Of a DNA stretch of 64,000 bases, positions 31,742-41,152 are shown piece after piece. The position numbers were made by a program, and so were the translations under genes. Source of the DNA: Biformimicrobium ophioploci (GTDB taxonomy: Bacteria; Pseudomonadota; Gammaproteobacteria; Pseudomonadales; Cellvibrionaceae); the NCBI RefSeq assembly GCF_030270605.1, contig NZ_BSYJ01000001.1, positions 434,001 through 498,000 of the forward strand, given 5' to 3'. A model generated the notes under the pieces. It worked only from the letters and a program-made list of their open reading frames with translations. It was not told where the DNA came from and ran no database searches. Position 1 is the stretch's first letter, and each line of letters begins with the position of its first letter.

Positions 31742-34700
31742 TCGCGCGCGTTATCCACTGGTCACTGCACAACCGCTTCGTGGTGTTGCTGGCGGCACTG
31801 TCGCTGGCACTGGGGGGCCTCTGGAGCCTGCGCAACACGCCGGTGGATGCCCTGCCGGATCTGTCTGATGTGCAGGTGATCATCAAGACCAGTTTTCCCG
31901 GGCAGGCGCCGCAGGTGGTGGAAGACCAGGTCACCTACCCGCTGACCACCGCCATGCTGTCGGTGCCCGGCGCAGAAACGGTGCGCGGCTACTCCTTCTT
32001 CGGGGATTCCTATGTGTACGTCATTTTCGATGATGACGTCGACCTGTATTGGGCGCGCTCGCGGGTACTGGAATACCTGAGCCAGGTGGCTCCGCGCCTG
32101 CCAGAGGGCGCCGCGCCGGAACTGGGCCCGGATGCCACCGGGGTGGGCTGGATTTACAGCTACACGCTGGTGGATCGCAGTGGCAACCACGACCTGGCGC
32201 AGCTGCGCTCACTGCAGGACTGGTTCCTCAAGTTCGAGCTGCAGACCCTGCCCGGGGTGTCCGAAGTGGCGACCGTGGGCGGAATGGTGAAGCAGTACCA
32301 GGTGCAGGTGGATCCGCAGCAGCTGCGCGCCTACGACCTGACGGTGGGCCAGATCCAGGATGCCATCCAGCGCGGCAACCGCGAGTCCGGTGCCTCGGTG
32401 GTGGAAATGGCGGAAGCCGAATACATGGTGCGGGCCAGCGGCTATATCCAGAGTGTCGCGGACCTCGAGCAGCTGCCGCTGGGCGTCAGCCGGAGCGGCA
32501 CACCGCTATTGTTGCGCGACGTGGCCGATATCCGCTTGGGCCCGCAGATGCGGCGCGGCATTTCCGAGCTAAACGGCGAGGGTGAGGCTGTAGGTGGCGT
32601 GATCGTGATGCGCTTCGGTGAGAATGCACGGGCGGTGATCGAGCGAGTGACCAGTCGCTTGGCTGAACTGCAGCGCAGCCTGCCGGAAGGGGTGGAAATC
32701 GTGCCCACCTACGACCGCAGCACCCTGATTGATAGTGCGGTGGACAACCTCGGGCGCAAGTTGCTGGAGGAATTCATCGTGGTGGCGCTGGTGTGTGCGC
32801 TGTTCCTGTTCCACCTGCGCTCGTCGCTGGTGGTGGCGCTGAGCCTGCCGCTTGGCATCCTGGGGGCCTTCCTGATCATGCGCCTGCAGGGTATCAACGC
32901 CAATATCATGAGCCTCGGCGGTATCGCGATCGCCATCGGTGCCATGGTGGATGGTGCGATTGTGATGATCGAGAACCTGCACAAGCATATGGAGCGCACA
33001 CCGCTCACGGAGGAAAACCGCTGGCAGGTGGTTGGCCGGGCCGCGCAGGAAGTCGGGCCGCCGCTGTTTTTCAGCCTGCTGATCATCACACTCAGTTTCC
33101 TGCCGGTGTTCGCGCTCGAGGGCCAGGAGGGGCGCCTGTTCGCGCCGCTGGCGTACACCAAGACCTACGCCATGGCCGTGGCGGCAGGCCTCGCCATCAC
33201 CCTGGTGCCGGTGCTGATGGGCTACTTCGTGCGCGGCGAGGTAAAGCCGGAGGGGCAAAACCCGCTCAATCGGTTCTTCACCGCCCTGTACCGGCCGGCC
33301 CTGGCGCTCGCCATCCGGCACCCCAAGGGTGTCGTGGCGTCTGCCTTGCTGTTGCTGGCCAGTGCGCTTTACCCGCTATCCCAGCTCGGCAGCGAATTTA
33401 TGCCGCCGCTGGATGAAGGCGACCTGATGTATATGCCCAGTACCCACCCTGGCATCTCCATCGGCAAGGCGCGCGAACTGCTCCAGCAGACCGACAAGAT
33501 GATCAAGTCCGTTCCGGAGGTGGCGCAGGTATGGGGCAAGATGGGGCGCGCGGAGACCGCCACTGACCCGGCGCCCCTGACCATGGTGGAGACCATCATC
33601 CGTTTCAAGCCACGCGACGAATGGCGTGAGGGGATGACCTCGGAAAAGCTGCGCGCGGAGCTGGACGCAGCGGTGCAGCTGCCGGGCGTGACCAACGCCT
33701 GGGTCATGCCGATCAAGACCCGTATCGACATGCTCGCCACCGGTATCAAGACCCCGGTGGGCATCAAGATCGCCGGGCCGCAACTGGCCGAAATCGAAAA
33801 AATCGGTACCCGCCTCGAGCAGGTGCTCGGCCAGGTGCCCGGCACTACCTCGGTCTATGCCGAACGGGTTGCCGGGGGGCGCTATATCGATATCGATATC
33901 AACCGTACATCCGCGGCACGCTTCGGCCTCAATATCGCCGATGTGCAGGCGGTGGTGGATACCGCCGTGGGCGGCAAGAAGATGGGCGAGACGGTGGAGG
34001 GGCTGGAGCGCTACCCCATCAACCTGCGTTACCCGCAGTCGTGGCGCGACTCACCCGAGCGGCTGCGCCAGCTGCCATTGGTCGCCCCGAACGGCACCCA
34101 CCTGACCCTGGGGGACGTGGCCAAGGTGGAGGTGCAGGACGGCCCGCCCATGATCAAGACCGAAAATGCGCGGCCCAATGGCTGGGTCTATATCGATATT
34201 GCCGGTGTCGACCTGGGTACCTGGGTCCGCGATGCGCAGGCGCTGGTCGCACAACAGGTGGATCTGCCGGCGGGCTACTCGCTGCGCTGGTCGGGCCAGT
34301 ACGAGTACATGCAGCGGGCCGAGGAGCGCCTGGGCCTGCTGCTGCCCTTTACCCTGGGCATCATCCTGCTGTTGCTGTACCTGAGCTTCCGCCGTGTCGG
34401 TGAGGTGCTGGTGATCATGGGCACCCTGCCGCTCGCGCTGATCGGTGGCCTGTGGTTGTTGTACTGGCTGGGGTACAACCTGTCGGTGGCGGTTGGGGTG
34501 GGCTTTATCGCCCTTGCCGGTGTGGCAGTGGAGATCGGCGTGATCATGCTGGTGTACCTGAACCAGGCCTGGCAGGCAGTGCGCGATGACGCGGAGGCTA
34601 CCGGGCGCCCGCTGTCTACTGCTGACCTGGACGAGGCAATCCGCCGCGGCGCCGGGCAGCGCATGCGCCCGGTACTGATGACCACTTCCACCGTGTTTAT

Positions 34701-34857
34701 CGGCCTGGTGCCGGTGATGATCGCCTCGGGTGTGGGCTCGGAGGTGATGCAACGCATCGCCGCGCCCATGGTGGGCGGCATGGTCAGCGCTATGCTGCTG
34801 ACGCTGCTGGTGCTGCCGGCGGTGTTTCGCTTATGGAAAGCGCGCGGGCTCGCGTAA
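31738..34857 (+). CDS. cusA: Heavy-metal RND efflux pump, CusA-like (Cu/Ag)
   Basis: This is the inner-membrane proton-driven pump of the tripartite efflux complex. At 1039 residues it has the RND size and layout: twelve helices and two large periplasmic loops. The proton-relay helix 4 contains [20 protein letters not shown], and the HME-type N-terminus is [21 protein letters not shown]. The segment [20 protein letters not shown] is characteristic of copper/silver pumps of the CusA group rather than zinc/cobalt CzcA. Translational coupling to cusB (4-bp overlap) is clear. Two PepSY membrane proteins follow 61 bp downstream and are likely part of the same transcript. Confidence 0.93.
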   Translation: MIARVIHWSLHNRFVVLLAALSLALGGLWSLRNTPVDALPDLSDVQVIIKTSFPGQAPQVVEDQVTYPLTTAMLSVPGAETVRGYSFFGDSYVYVIFDDDVDLYWARSRVLEYLSQVAPRLPEGAAPELGPDATGVGWIYSYTLVDRSGNHDLAQLRSLQDWFLKFELQTLPGVSEVATVGGMVKQYQVQVDPQQLRAYDLTVGQIQDAIQRGNRESGASVVEMAEAEYMVRASGYIQSVADLEQLPLGVSRSGTPLLLRDVADIRLGPQMRRGISELNGEGEAVGGVIVMRFGENARAVIERVTSRLAELQRSLPEGVEIVPTYDRSTLIDSAVDNLGRKLLEEFIVVALVCALFLFHLRSSLVVALSLPLGILGAFLIMRLQGINANIMSLGGIAIAIGAMVDGAIVMIENLHKHMERTPLTEENRWQVVGRAAQEVGPPLFFSLLIITLSFLPVFALEGQEGRLFAPLAYTKTYAMAVAAGLAITLVPVLMGYFVRGEVKPEGQNPLNRFFTALYRPALALAIRHPKGVVASALLLLASALYPLSQLGSEFMPPLDEGDLMYMPSTHPGISIGKARELLQQTDKMIKSVPEVAQVWGKMGRAETATDPAPLTMVETIIRFKPRDEWREGMTSEKLRAELDAAVQLPGVTNAWVMPIKTRIDMLATGIKTPVGIKIAGPQLAEIEKIGTRLEQVLGQVPGTTSVYAERVAGGRYIDIDINRTSAARFGLNIADVQAVVDTAVGGKKMGETVEGLERYPINLRYPQSWRDSPERLRQLPLVAPNGTHLTLGDVAKVEVQDGPPMIKTENARPNGWVYIDIAGVDLGTWVRDAQALVAQQVDLPAGYSLRWSGQYEYMQRAEERLGLLLPFTLGIILLLLYLSFRRVGEVLVIMGTLPLALIGGLWLLYWLGYNLSVAVGVGFIALAGVAVEIGVIMLVYLNQAWQAVRDDAEATGRPLSTADLDEAIRRGAGQRMRPVLMTTSTVFIGLVPVMIASGVGSEVMQRIAAPMVGGMVSAMLLTLLVLPAVFRLWKARGLA

Positions 34858-34918
34858 ACTGGCTTTCGCAGGCCCAATGCCTGGAAGAACAAAACTCAAA
34901 AATAATAAGAGAAAATCA

Positions 34919-35635
34919 GTGAGAACCGCCGGATTCCTTCGAAAACTGCATAAATGGCTGTTCCTGCTGGTGGGATTGCAGGCTCTGCTGTGGGCCCTCA
35001 GTGGTTTTTATATGGTGGTGGTGGACCTGGACTTTATCCACGGCGACCATCTGGTAAGGAACCAACGTGAACCCCTGCCAGCGGTAACGCCGGTGGCCGC
35101 AGAGACGGTGCTCGTTGATTTTGGCCGGGTGGACTCGGTCAGTCTGCGGGCGATTCAGGGCCGGCCCTATTACCTGGTGCGAGCCGATGGTAGCAGTTAC
35201 CGCTTCGACGCCGGCACCGGCGCGCCGGTAGCAGCGCTGGATGCGCGGGCGGCGAAGGCGCTGGCCCGGTACTACTACAATGGCGATGCCCTCCCCCGCC
35301 GCGCGCAGCTGATTAAGGAACACCCGCCGCAGGAAATCCCGGCACGCATCCTGCCGGTGTGGCGCGTGGATTTTGAAGATCGCTACGGCACCAGTCTGTA
35401 TATCGACCCGGTAAGCGCGCAGCTGGTTACCCGCCGGCACGATTACTGGCGCCTGTTCGACTTCCTGTGGATGTTGCACATCATGGACTACGAGGCGCGC
35501 GCAGATGTACACAACAACCTGCTACGTTTCGTAGCCTTGCTCGTTTTTGTCGGCACTTCCAGCGGTATCGCCCTGCTGTATTTCCGCTTCAGGCCACGCC
35601 GGCCGCGACGCAAGCGTCAGGAGGTGGGCGCATGA
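34919..35635 (+). CDS. Half-size PepSY-domain membrane protein, first of a pair
   Basis: The start is uncertain: GTG 34919 (AAGAGA upstream, 238 residues) or ATG 34877 (252 residues). From the GTG, a first membrane helix follows LRKLHKWLFLLVGLQ (His11). A periplasmic PepSY-like region has two tandem repeats of about 60 residues (one with GRPYYLVRADGSSYRFDAGTG). A second helix follows YWRLFDFLWMLHIMDYEARAD (His187). Full PepSY_TM proteins, which are implicated in periplasmic metal or ferric-siderophore reduction, have four helices and two such His pairs; this is half that size. It lies between cusA and a second protein of the same design, overlapping the latter by 4 bp. A role in copper handling is inferred from context. 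Confidence 0.8.
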   Translation: MRTAGFLRKLHKWLFLLVGLQALLWALSGFYMVVVDLDFIHGDHLVRNQREPLPAVTPVAAETVLVDFGRVDSVSLRAIQGRPYYLVRADGSSYRFDAGTGAPVAALDARAAKALARYYYNGDALPRRAQLIKEHPPQEIPARILPVWRVDFEDRYGTSLYIDPVSAQLVTRRHDYWRLFDFLWMLHIMDYEARADVHNNLLRFVALLVFVGTSSGIALLYFRFRPRRPRRKRQEVGA

Positions 35636-36381
35636 AAAAGACCTTGCTGAACCTGCACAAGTGGCTGAGCCTGCTGGTGGGGCTGCAGCTGGCCATCTGG
35701 CTTGTGAGCGGGCTCGGTTTCAGCCTGCTGGATGGACAGATCGTTTCCGGCCGCCACCTGGCCGAGCACCAGCCGCCACAAACGCTGCAGCAGCCGTTGG
35801 CCACTTACAGTCAGGCCGCGCTATTGCAGAAATATCCCCCGGGTACGGTGCTGGACCTGCAGTTGCGCCGCCTGCACGGGCGCGACCTGTATCGGGTCCA
35901 AACATTGGCTGGCGTGGAGCTGCGGGATGCGACCGGTGGTGCACTGGTTGATGTGGATGCGGCGATGGCGCTTGCCGTCGCGAGACGGGATTACGCCGGT
36001 GATGATGCCCTGCTGGGTACACCGGAATACCTGCCAGCGGCCGGGCTGGAGGCGCGCAAGCACCGCGGTCCGATATGGCGGGTACCGGTGGCGGATACCT
36101 TCAATACCACGCTCTATGTTTCGGCTGAGGATGGCCGGGTGCTGGAGCGACGCAACGACTACTGGCGTCTGTTCGATGTGCTTTGGATGCTGCACATCAT
36201 GGATTACGGTGAGCGTGAGGACTTCAACAACCCGCTTGTCATCGGGGTGGGGTTCGCCACGCTGTGGCTGGTACTGTCCGGGGTCTGGCTGCTGTTCTAC
36301 CGGGTCAATCGCCGGGATTTTCGCTGGCTGGCGCTCGCCCGCCGCAGCCGACCGCGCAGCGGGCATGCGCGGCAGGCGTAA
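35632..36381 (+). CDS. Half-size PepSY-domain membrane protein, second of a pair
   Basis: The start ATG 35632 overlaps the previous stop (ATGA) and has a strong AGGAGGTG site. The 249-residue protein mirrors its neighbour: NLHKWLSLLVGLQLAIWLVSG as helix 1 (His9), a periplasmic segment with HGRDLYRVQTLAGVELRDATGG, and YWRLFDVLWMLHIMDYGERED before helix 2 (His188). The two proteins are clearly paralogous. A heterodimer would rebuild a four-helix PepSY_TM unit with four membrane histidines, enough for two haems; this is inference. It is the last gene of the plus-strand cus block and faces the TRAP genes. Confidence 0.8.
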   Translation: MKKTLLNLHKWLSLLVGLQLAIWLVSGLGFSLLDGQIVSGRHLAEHQPPQTLQQPLATYSQAALLQKYPPGTVLDLQLRRLHGRDLYRVQTLAGVELRDATGGALVDVDAAMALAVARRDYAGDDALLGTPEYLPAAGLEARKHRGPIWRVPVADTFNTTLYVSAEDGRVLERRNDYWRLFDVLWMLHIMDYGEREDFNNPLVIGVGFATLWLVLSGVWLLFYRVNRRDFRWLALARRSRPRSGHARQA

Positions 36382-36404
36382 CGGGCATGGCGGGTATGGC
36401 GACG

Positions 36405-37766
36405 TTATAGCTGGCCGGGCAACCAGGTAGCCAGCTGTGGCCACAGTGCCAGCATCAGCATCAGTAGCAACTGGATACAGATAAACGGCACCACGCCGCG
36501 GTAGATGGCCCCGGTGGCCACGGACTCCGGCGCAACGCCGCGCAAATAGAACAGCGAGAAGCCGAACGGCGGGGTCAGGAATGAGGTTTGCAGGTTGATG
36601 GCGATCATCACGCCCAGCCACACGGGGTCGAGGCCCATGGCCAGCAGCACCGGGCCCACGATGGGCACCACCACAAAGGTGATCTCGATAAAGTCGAGGA
36701 TAAAGCCCAGCAGGAAGATCACCACCATCACCAGCAGGGTCGCGCCCACCACGCCACCGGGCAGGTCGTTGAAGAAGCCGGTGACCAGCTCCTCGCCGTG
36801 GTAGCCGCGGAATACCAGTGAGAACAGGGACGCGCCGATCAGGATGGCAAACACCATGGCAGTGACCTTGAGCGTGCTGGTACCCACATCATTGAGGCGT
36901 TGCAGGTTCAGTTCGCCCTTGCCCCACGCCAGTAGCGTCGCACCCAGCGCACCCACGCCCGCCGCCTCGGTGGGGGTGGCGGCACCGGTAAGGATCGAGC
37001 CCAGCACCAGCACCATCAGCAGGATCGGCGGCAACAGGCTGAGCAGGATTTCGCCCCAGTTGCGGGTTTCCTCCACTGGTGCGGCCGGTGCCTCGGCCGG
37101 CGTGCGCCAGGCAACAAACAACAGGTAGAGGATATAGGCTGCTACCAGCAGCATGCCGGGCACTATGGCACCCACGAACAGGTCGCCAACGCTGACCGGT
37201 TGCGGATTGAAGATACCGGCGCTCAGCTGCGCCTGCTGGTAAGCGTTGGACAGGGTGTCCCCAAGCAGCACCAGTGCAATGGATGGCGGAATGATCTGGC
37301 CGAGGGTGCCGGTCGCGCAGATGGTGCCGGCGGACAGTTGCGGTGAATAGCCGCGGTTGAGCATGGTCGGCAGTGACATCAGGCCCATGGTGACCACCGT
37401 CGCGCCGACGATACCGGTACTGGCGGCCAGCAGCGCGCCCACCACCACTACGGAGACGGCCATGCCGGCCGGCATGCCGGAAAACGCGCGGGCCAGGTTC
37501 ACCAGCAGCTGCTCTGCGATACGCGCCCGCTCCAGCATCACACCCATCAATACGAACAGCGGCACCGCGATCAGGGTCTGGTTCTTGACGATACCGAACA
37601 GTCGATCCGGGTAGGCCTGCAGGATGCTGGCCTCGAACAGGCCGCCCACGATACCCAGAGCCGCAGCCAGCAGTGCGGTACCGCCAAGGGTAAAGGCCAC
37701 CGGGTAGCCGAGCATCAATGCCGCGCACACGGCGACAAACATAAACAGCGGAATCAGCTCGATCAT
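36405..37766 (-). CDS. TRAP transporter large permease subunit DctM
   Basis: This is the ion-coupled large membrane subunit of a TRAP transporter (DctM family, 453 residues, about twelve helices). Visible signatures are GYPVAFTLGGTALLAAALGI at the N-terminus, ALLAASTGIVGATVVTMGLM in the middle, and LGFILDFIEITFVVVPIVGPVLLAMGLDPVWLGVMIAINLQTSFLTPPFGFSLFYLRG near the C-terminus. Its ATG overlaps the DctQ stop by 4 bp. No solute-binding protein gene is adjacent. The DctP-like protein at 26681-27832 is the likely partner, now about 9 kb away on the other strand. Confidence 0.94.
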   Translation of the reverse strand: MIELIPLFMFVAVCAALMLGYPVAFTLGGTALLAAALGIVGGLFEASILQAYPDRLFGIVKNQTLIAVPLFVLMGVMLERARIAEQLLVNLARAFSGMPAGMAVSVVVVGALLAASTGIVGATVVTMGLMSLPTMLNRGYSPQLSAGTICATGTLGQIIPPSIALVLLGDTLSNAYQQAQLSAGIFNPQPVSVGDLFVGAIVPGMLLVAAYILYLLFVAWRTPAEAPAAPVEETRNWGEILLSLLPPILLMVLVLGSILTGAATPTEAAGVGALGATLLAWGKGELNLQRLNDVGTSTLKVTAMVFAILIGASLFSLVFRGYHGEELVTGFFNDLPGGVVGATLLVMVVIFLLGFILDFIEITFVVVPIVGPVLLAMGLDPVWLGVMIAINLQTSFLTPPFGFSLFYLRGVAPESVATGAIYRGVVPFICIQLLLMLMLALWPQLATWLPGQL

Positions 37767-38344
37767 ACTTCCAGAACCTCCGCTTCGCTGTTGCGCACCA
37801 CGGCCCGGGGCGTGCTCGGCGGCTGCGCCTCAACTGTGGCCAGCACTGTCATGCAACGGGCCAGCTCTGCCAGCCCCTGCAGTGCGAGTGTGGTGGCCGC
37901 CAGCGGCAGCAGGGTCTTGAGCAGGAAGATGCCCGGCAGGCCGCCGGCGTTTTCGCTGTCTTCCAGCACCGCCCAGCTGTTGAGCACAAACTCCCAGCAG
38001 GCGAACGCGATAAAGCCGCACAGTGGCAGCAGGAAAACCAGGGTACCGACGGCATCGACCCAGGCGCGGGCCCTCGGTGAGAACTTGCGGTAGAAGATAT
38101 CCACCCGTACATGCGCGCCGGTGTGCAGGGCATAGGCCAGGCCCAGCAGGAATACCGCCCCGTGCAGGTACATGACGGACTCCTGCAGGGCGATGGAGCC
38201 GCTGTCGAACAGGTAGCGCAGCAATACGACCAGGGCCTCGAGGGCCACCATGGCGAGGGTGAACCAGCCGAGAACAGAGCCGGTATTCGCCGAAATTCTG
38301 TTTATTTGCAGCGAAAATCGCTCAATTGTATTTAAGTAACGCAT
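37763..38344 (-). CDS. TRAP transporter small permease subunit DctQ
   Basis: The 193-residue protein has four membrane helices (for example GSVLGWFTLAMVALEALVVLLRYLF and LHGAVFLLGLAYALHTGAHV) and the DctQ hallmark HTGAHVRVDIFYRKFSPRARAWVD between helices 2 and 3. The first gene of the dctQM pair, it begins at ATG 38344 and ends inside the start of dctM. About 110 bp separate it from the divergent pst Pho box. Confidence 0.92.
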   Translation of the reverse strand: MRYLNTIERFSLQINRISANTGSVLGWFTLAMVALEALVVLLRYLFDSGSIALQESVMYLHGAVFLLGLAYALHTGAHVRVDIFYRKFSPRARAWVDAVGTLVFLLPLCGFIAFACWEFVLNSWAVLEDSENAGGLPGIFLLKTLLPLAATTLALQGLAELARCMTVLATVEAQPPSTPRAVVRNSEAEVLEV

Positions 38345-38453
38345 ATCTTTATTTTTATGGCCGCCGCCCTGGCCCAGCAGGTCACGGCAGCGGAGGTTGT
38401 ATTTGGCCCGCTCACTTTGCCAGCTGCGCGCGAAACAGGGAAGCGCTGGCGGC

Positions 38454-38487
38454 CTGTCACATTACTGTCACTTTAGGGTAATAGGAT
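38454..38487 (+). promoter_or_regulatory. Pho box and -10 element of pstSCAB-phoU
   Basis: CTGTCACATTACTGTCAC at 38454-38471 matches the PhoB consensus at 16 of 18 positions, with two CTGTCA half-sites 11 bp apart. TAGGAT at 38482-38487 lies 10 bp beyond it, the normal Pho-box to -10 distance. A weaker extra half-site (TTGTCA) is at 38487-38492, in phase with the 11-bp period. Confidence 0.88.
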
Positions 38488-38553
38488 TGTCATCGCCCGA
38501 TCATAGGATGCTGGCCAGAATTTACCAGCAAGTGAATATTCCTGGAGATCATT

Positions 38554-39612
38554 ATGAACAAACGCGTAATTGCCGGCACCCTCGCCGCCCTGACCCTCAG
38601 CGCCTCTTCCGCGGCACTGGCGGCACGCGATCACATCAGCATCGTGGGCTCTTCCACCGTTTACCCGTTTGCCACCGTGGTTGCCGAGCGTTTCAGCAAG
38701 GCCACTCGCTTCAAGGCACCGGTCGTGGAGTCCACCGGTTCCGGTGGCGGCCTGAAGCTGTTCTGTTCCGGCACGGGCGAAAGTACCCCCGACATTACCA
38801 ATGCTTCCCGCCGCATCAAGCAGAGTGAAGTAGACCTGTGCGCGAGCAACGGTGTGAAAGACATCGTCGAAGTGCAGATCGGTTTTGACGGCATTGTCCT
38901 GGCGAACGCGACCAGCGCCGAGCGCATGAGCCTGACCCGACGCGACATCTTCCTGGCCCTGGCCAAGCAGGTGCCGAACCCGGATGGTTCCCAGACCCTG
39001 GTTGAGAACCCGTACAAGACCTGGAAGGACGTAAACCCGACCCTGCCGGCCAAAAAAATTGAAGTGCTGGGCCCGCCCCCGACTTCCGGTACCCGTGACG
39101 CATTCGCCGAACTGGCAATGGAAGGCGGCTGCAAGACTTTCGACTTCATCGCGGCCATGAAGAGTGCAGACAAGAAAACCTACAAGGCGGTGTGCCACTC
39201 CGTGCGTGAAGACGGTGCCTACATCGACGCCGGTGAAAATGACAACCTGATCGTGAACAAGCTCAATGCCAACCCGGATGCGCTGGGTGTATTCGGCTTC
39301 AGCTTCCTCGAGCAGAACATCGACAAGGTGCAGGGTTCCATTATCGAAGGCCAGGAGCCGACCTTTGAAACCATCGCCGACAAGAGCTACCCGGTTTCCC
39401 GCCCGCTGTTCTTCTACGTGAAGAAGGCGCACGTTGGCGTGATTCCCGGTATTGCCGAGTTCCTGGCCGAGTTCACCAGCGAGAAGGCCTGGGGCGACGA
39501 GGGTTACCTGACTGACAAGGGCATGATCCCGATGCCGCGTGCCGCGCGCAGCGAGATTGCCACGAATGCCCGTACCCTGGCACCGCTGACCAAGCTGGCG
39601 GCAAACCACTAA
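38554..39612 (+). CDS. pstS: Phosphate ABC transporter substrate-binding protein PstS
   Basis: PstS is the periplasmic high-affinity phosphate receptor. The 352-residue protein has a signal peptide (MNKRVIAGTLAALTLSASSAALA) and the phosphate-binding motifs SIVGSSTVYPFATVVAERFSK (about residues 30-50), STGSGGGLKLFCSG, TPDITNASRRIK and PTSGTRDAFAELAMEGGC. It begins the Pho-regulated operon, about 60 nt downstream of the predicted transcription start, with CTGGAG before the ATG. The length is typical of the larger PstS group found in marine gammaproteobacteria. Confidence 0.95.
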   Translation: MNKRVIAGTLAALTLSASSAALAARDHISIVGSSTVYPFATVVAERFSKATRFKAPVVESTGSGGGLKLFCSGTGESTPDITNASRRIKQSEVDLCASNGVKDIVEVQIGFDGIVLANATSAERMSLTRRDIFLALAKQVPNPDGSQTLVENPYKTWKDVNPTLPAKKIEVLGPPPTSGTRDAFAELAMEGGCKTFDFIAAMKSADKKTYKAVCHSVREDGAYIDAGENDNLIVNKLNANPDALGVFGFSFLEQNIDKVQGSIIEGQEPTFETIADKSYPVSRPLFFYVKKAHVGVIPGIAEFLAEFTSEKAWGDEGYLTDKGMIPMPRAARSEIATNARTLAPLTKLAANH

Positions 39613-39637
39613 GCCCTGTTCGCCAGGCACAGAATGC

Positions 39638-39652
39638 AGGGGCATCGCCCCT
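39638..39652 (+). other. Hairpin between pstS and pstC
   Basis: AGGGGC / GCCCCT around ATC forms a short stable stem 26 bp after the pstS stop, with no T-run. It may act as an mRNA stabiliser or attenuator that keeps pstS more abundant than the downstream genes. Confidence 0.4.
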
Positions 39653-39769
39653 CAGGGATTTCCCGCGGACAATTACCGCGAGGTATAAGGATGTACCGGC
39701 CGAGCTCCTTTCGAGGTGCTTGGCCTTTTTCACATAAATGACAGAGTTTTTTTTACGAGCAGAGACCCG

Positions 39770-41152
39770 ATGCACGCTTCCACACTGTTTGCCCTGCTGG
39801 TGCTCTTTGCGCTGATTGCCTACGGGCTCGGATTCTCCCGGGCCATGCAAAGCGCAAAGCGTGGCGGTAGTATTCGCAGCCTTGCCGCACTCCCCGGTTA
39901 CTACGGTATGCATACGGCGCTGTGGAGCCTGCTGCCGGCGCTGGTGCTGCTGGCACTGTGGACCCTGTTCGACGACACGGTGATTCGCTCACTGGTTGTC
40001 GGGGGCTTGCCGGCGGAGGTTGTCGGTGAATCTTCCGCCCGTCTGCTGTTTGCCCAGATACAGAACATCGCCTCGGGCACTATTGACCCGGCGCTTGCTG
40101 CGCCGGAGTTGCGCGACGCTGCCAACCGGCTTAACAGCCTGCGGCAAACCAGCGGAACCGTAAAAACGGTACTGGTGCTGGCGCTGGCACTGGTGGCCGG
40201 TAGCCTCGCGCTGTGGCGCCTGACCCCGAAAATGCGCGCGCGTGAAAAGGTGGAAAGCCTGGTGCGCGGCCTGCTGATGGCGAGTGCCAGTATTGCGATT
40301 CTCACCACCGTTGGCATCCTGCTGTCGGTTCTGTTCGAAGCGCTGCGCTTTTTCCAGTCGGTGCCGGTCACGGAGTTCCTGTTCGGTCTGCACTGGAGTC
40401 CGCAGATGGCGCTGCGTGCCGACCAGGCCGGTTCCAGCGGCGCCTTCGGTGCAGTCCCGATTTTCCTCGGCACCCTGATGGTGTCGGCCATCGCCATGTT
40501 CGTGGCGGTGCCGGTGGGGCTGATGTCCGCGATCTACCTGTCGGAATACGCCAGCAAGCGCGTGCGCAATACGGTCAAGCCGGTGCTGGAAATCCTCGCC
40601 GGTATCCCCACGGTGGTTTATGGCTTTTTCGCCGCACTGACAGTGGCGCCGGCGGTGCGCGATGCCGCAACGGCCATGGGCCTGCCCGCTTCTTCCGAAA
40701 GTGCGCTGGCCGCCGGCCTGGTGATGGGCATCATGATCATCCCGTTTGTGTCATCACTGTCCGATGACATCATCAATGCGGTGCCGCAGTCGCTGCGCGA
40801 TGGCAGCTTCGGACTCGGCGCGACCCAGTCCGAAACCATCAAGAAGGTGGTGTTCCCGGCAGCGCTGCCCGGCATCGTCGGCGGCGTGCTGCTGGCGGTA
40901 TCGCGCGCGATTGGTGAAACCATGATCGTGGTGATGGCGGCGGGCCTCGCCGCCAACCTGACCGCGAACCCGCTGGAATCCGTGACCACCGTAACAGTAC
41001 AGATCGTGACGTTGCTGGTCGGTGACCAGGAGTTTGACAGTCCCAAGACCCTGGCGGCATTCGCCCTCGGCCTGATGCTGTTCCTCACCACCCTGGTACT
41101 GAACGTAATCGCCCTGCACGTAGTGAAGAAATATCGTGAACAATATGACTAA
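39770..41152 (+). CDS. pstC: Phosphate ABC transporter permease PstC
   Basis: This is an inner-membrane permease subunit. The start ATG 39770 (MHASTLFALLVLFALIAYGLGF) is preceded by GAGCAGAGA; the frame is open to 39716 but that segment is not conserved. The 460-residue product is longer than E. coli PstC (319) because of an N-terminal extension with extra helices and a periplasmic loop, the large variant found in many marine proteobacteria. The permease domain has EILAGIPTVVYGFFAAL and the EAA-loop segment GSFGLGATQSETIKKVVFPAALPGIVGG near residue 350. Its 3' end overlaps the pstA start. Confidence 0.94.
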   Translation: MHASTLFALLVLFALIAYGLGFSRAMQSAKRGGSIRSLAALPGYYGMHTALWSLLPALVLLALWTLFDDTVIRSLVVGGLPAEVVGESSARLLFAQIQNIASGTIDPALAAPELRDAANRLNSLRQTSGTVKTVLVLALALVAGSLALWRLTPKMRAREKVESLVRGLLMASASIAILTTVGILLSVLFEALRFFQSVPVTEFLFGLHWSPQMALRADQAGSSGAFGAVPIFLGTLMVSAIAMFVAVPVGLMSAIYLSEYASKRVRNTVKPVLEILAGIPTVVYGFFAALTVAPAVRDAATAMGLPASSESALAAGLVMGIMIIPFVSSLSDDIINAVPQSLRDGSFGLGATQSETIKKVVFPAALPGIVGGVLLAVSRAIGETMIVVMAAGLAANLTANPLESVTTVTVQIVTLLVGDQEFDSPKTLAAFALGLMLFLTTLVLNVIALHVVKKYREQYD

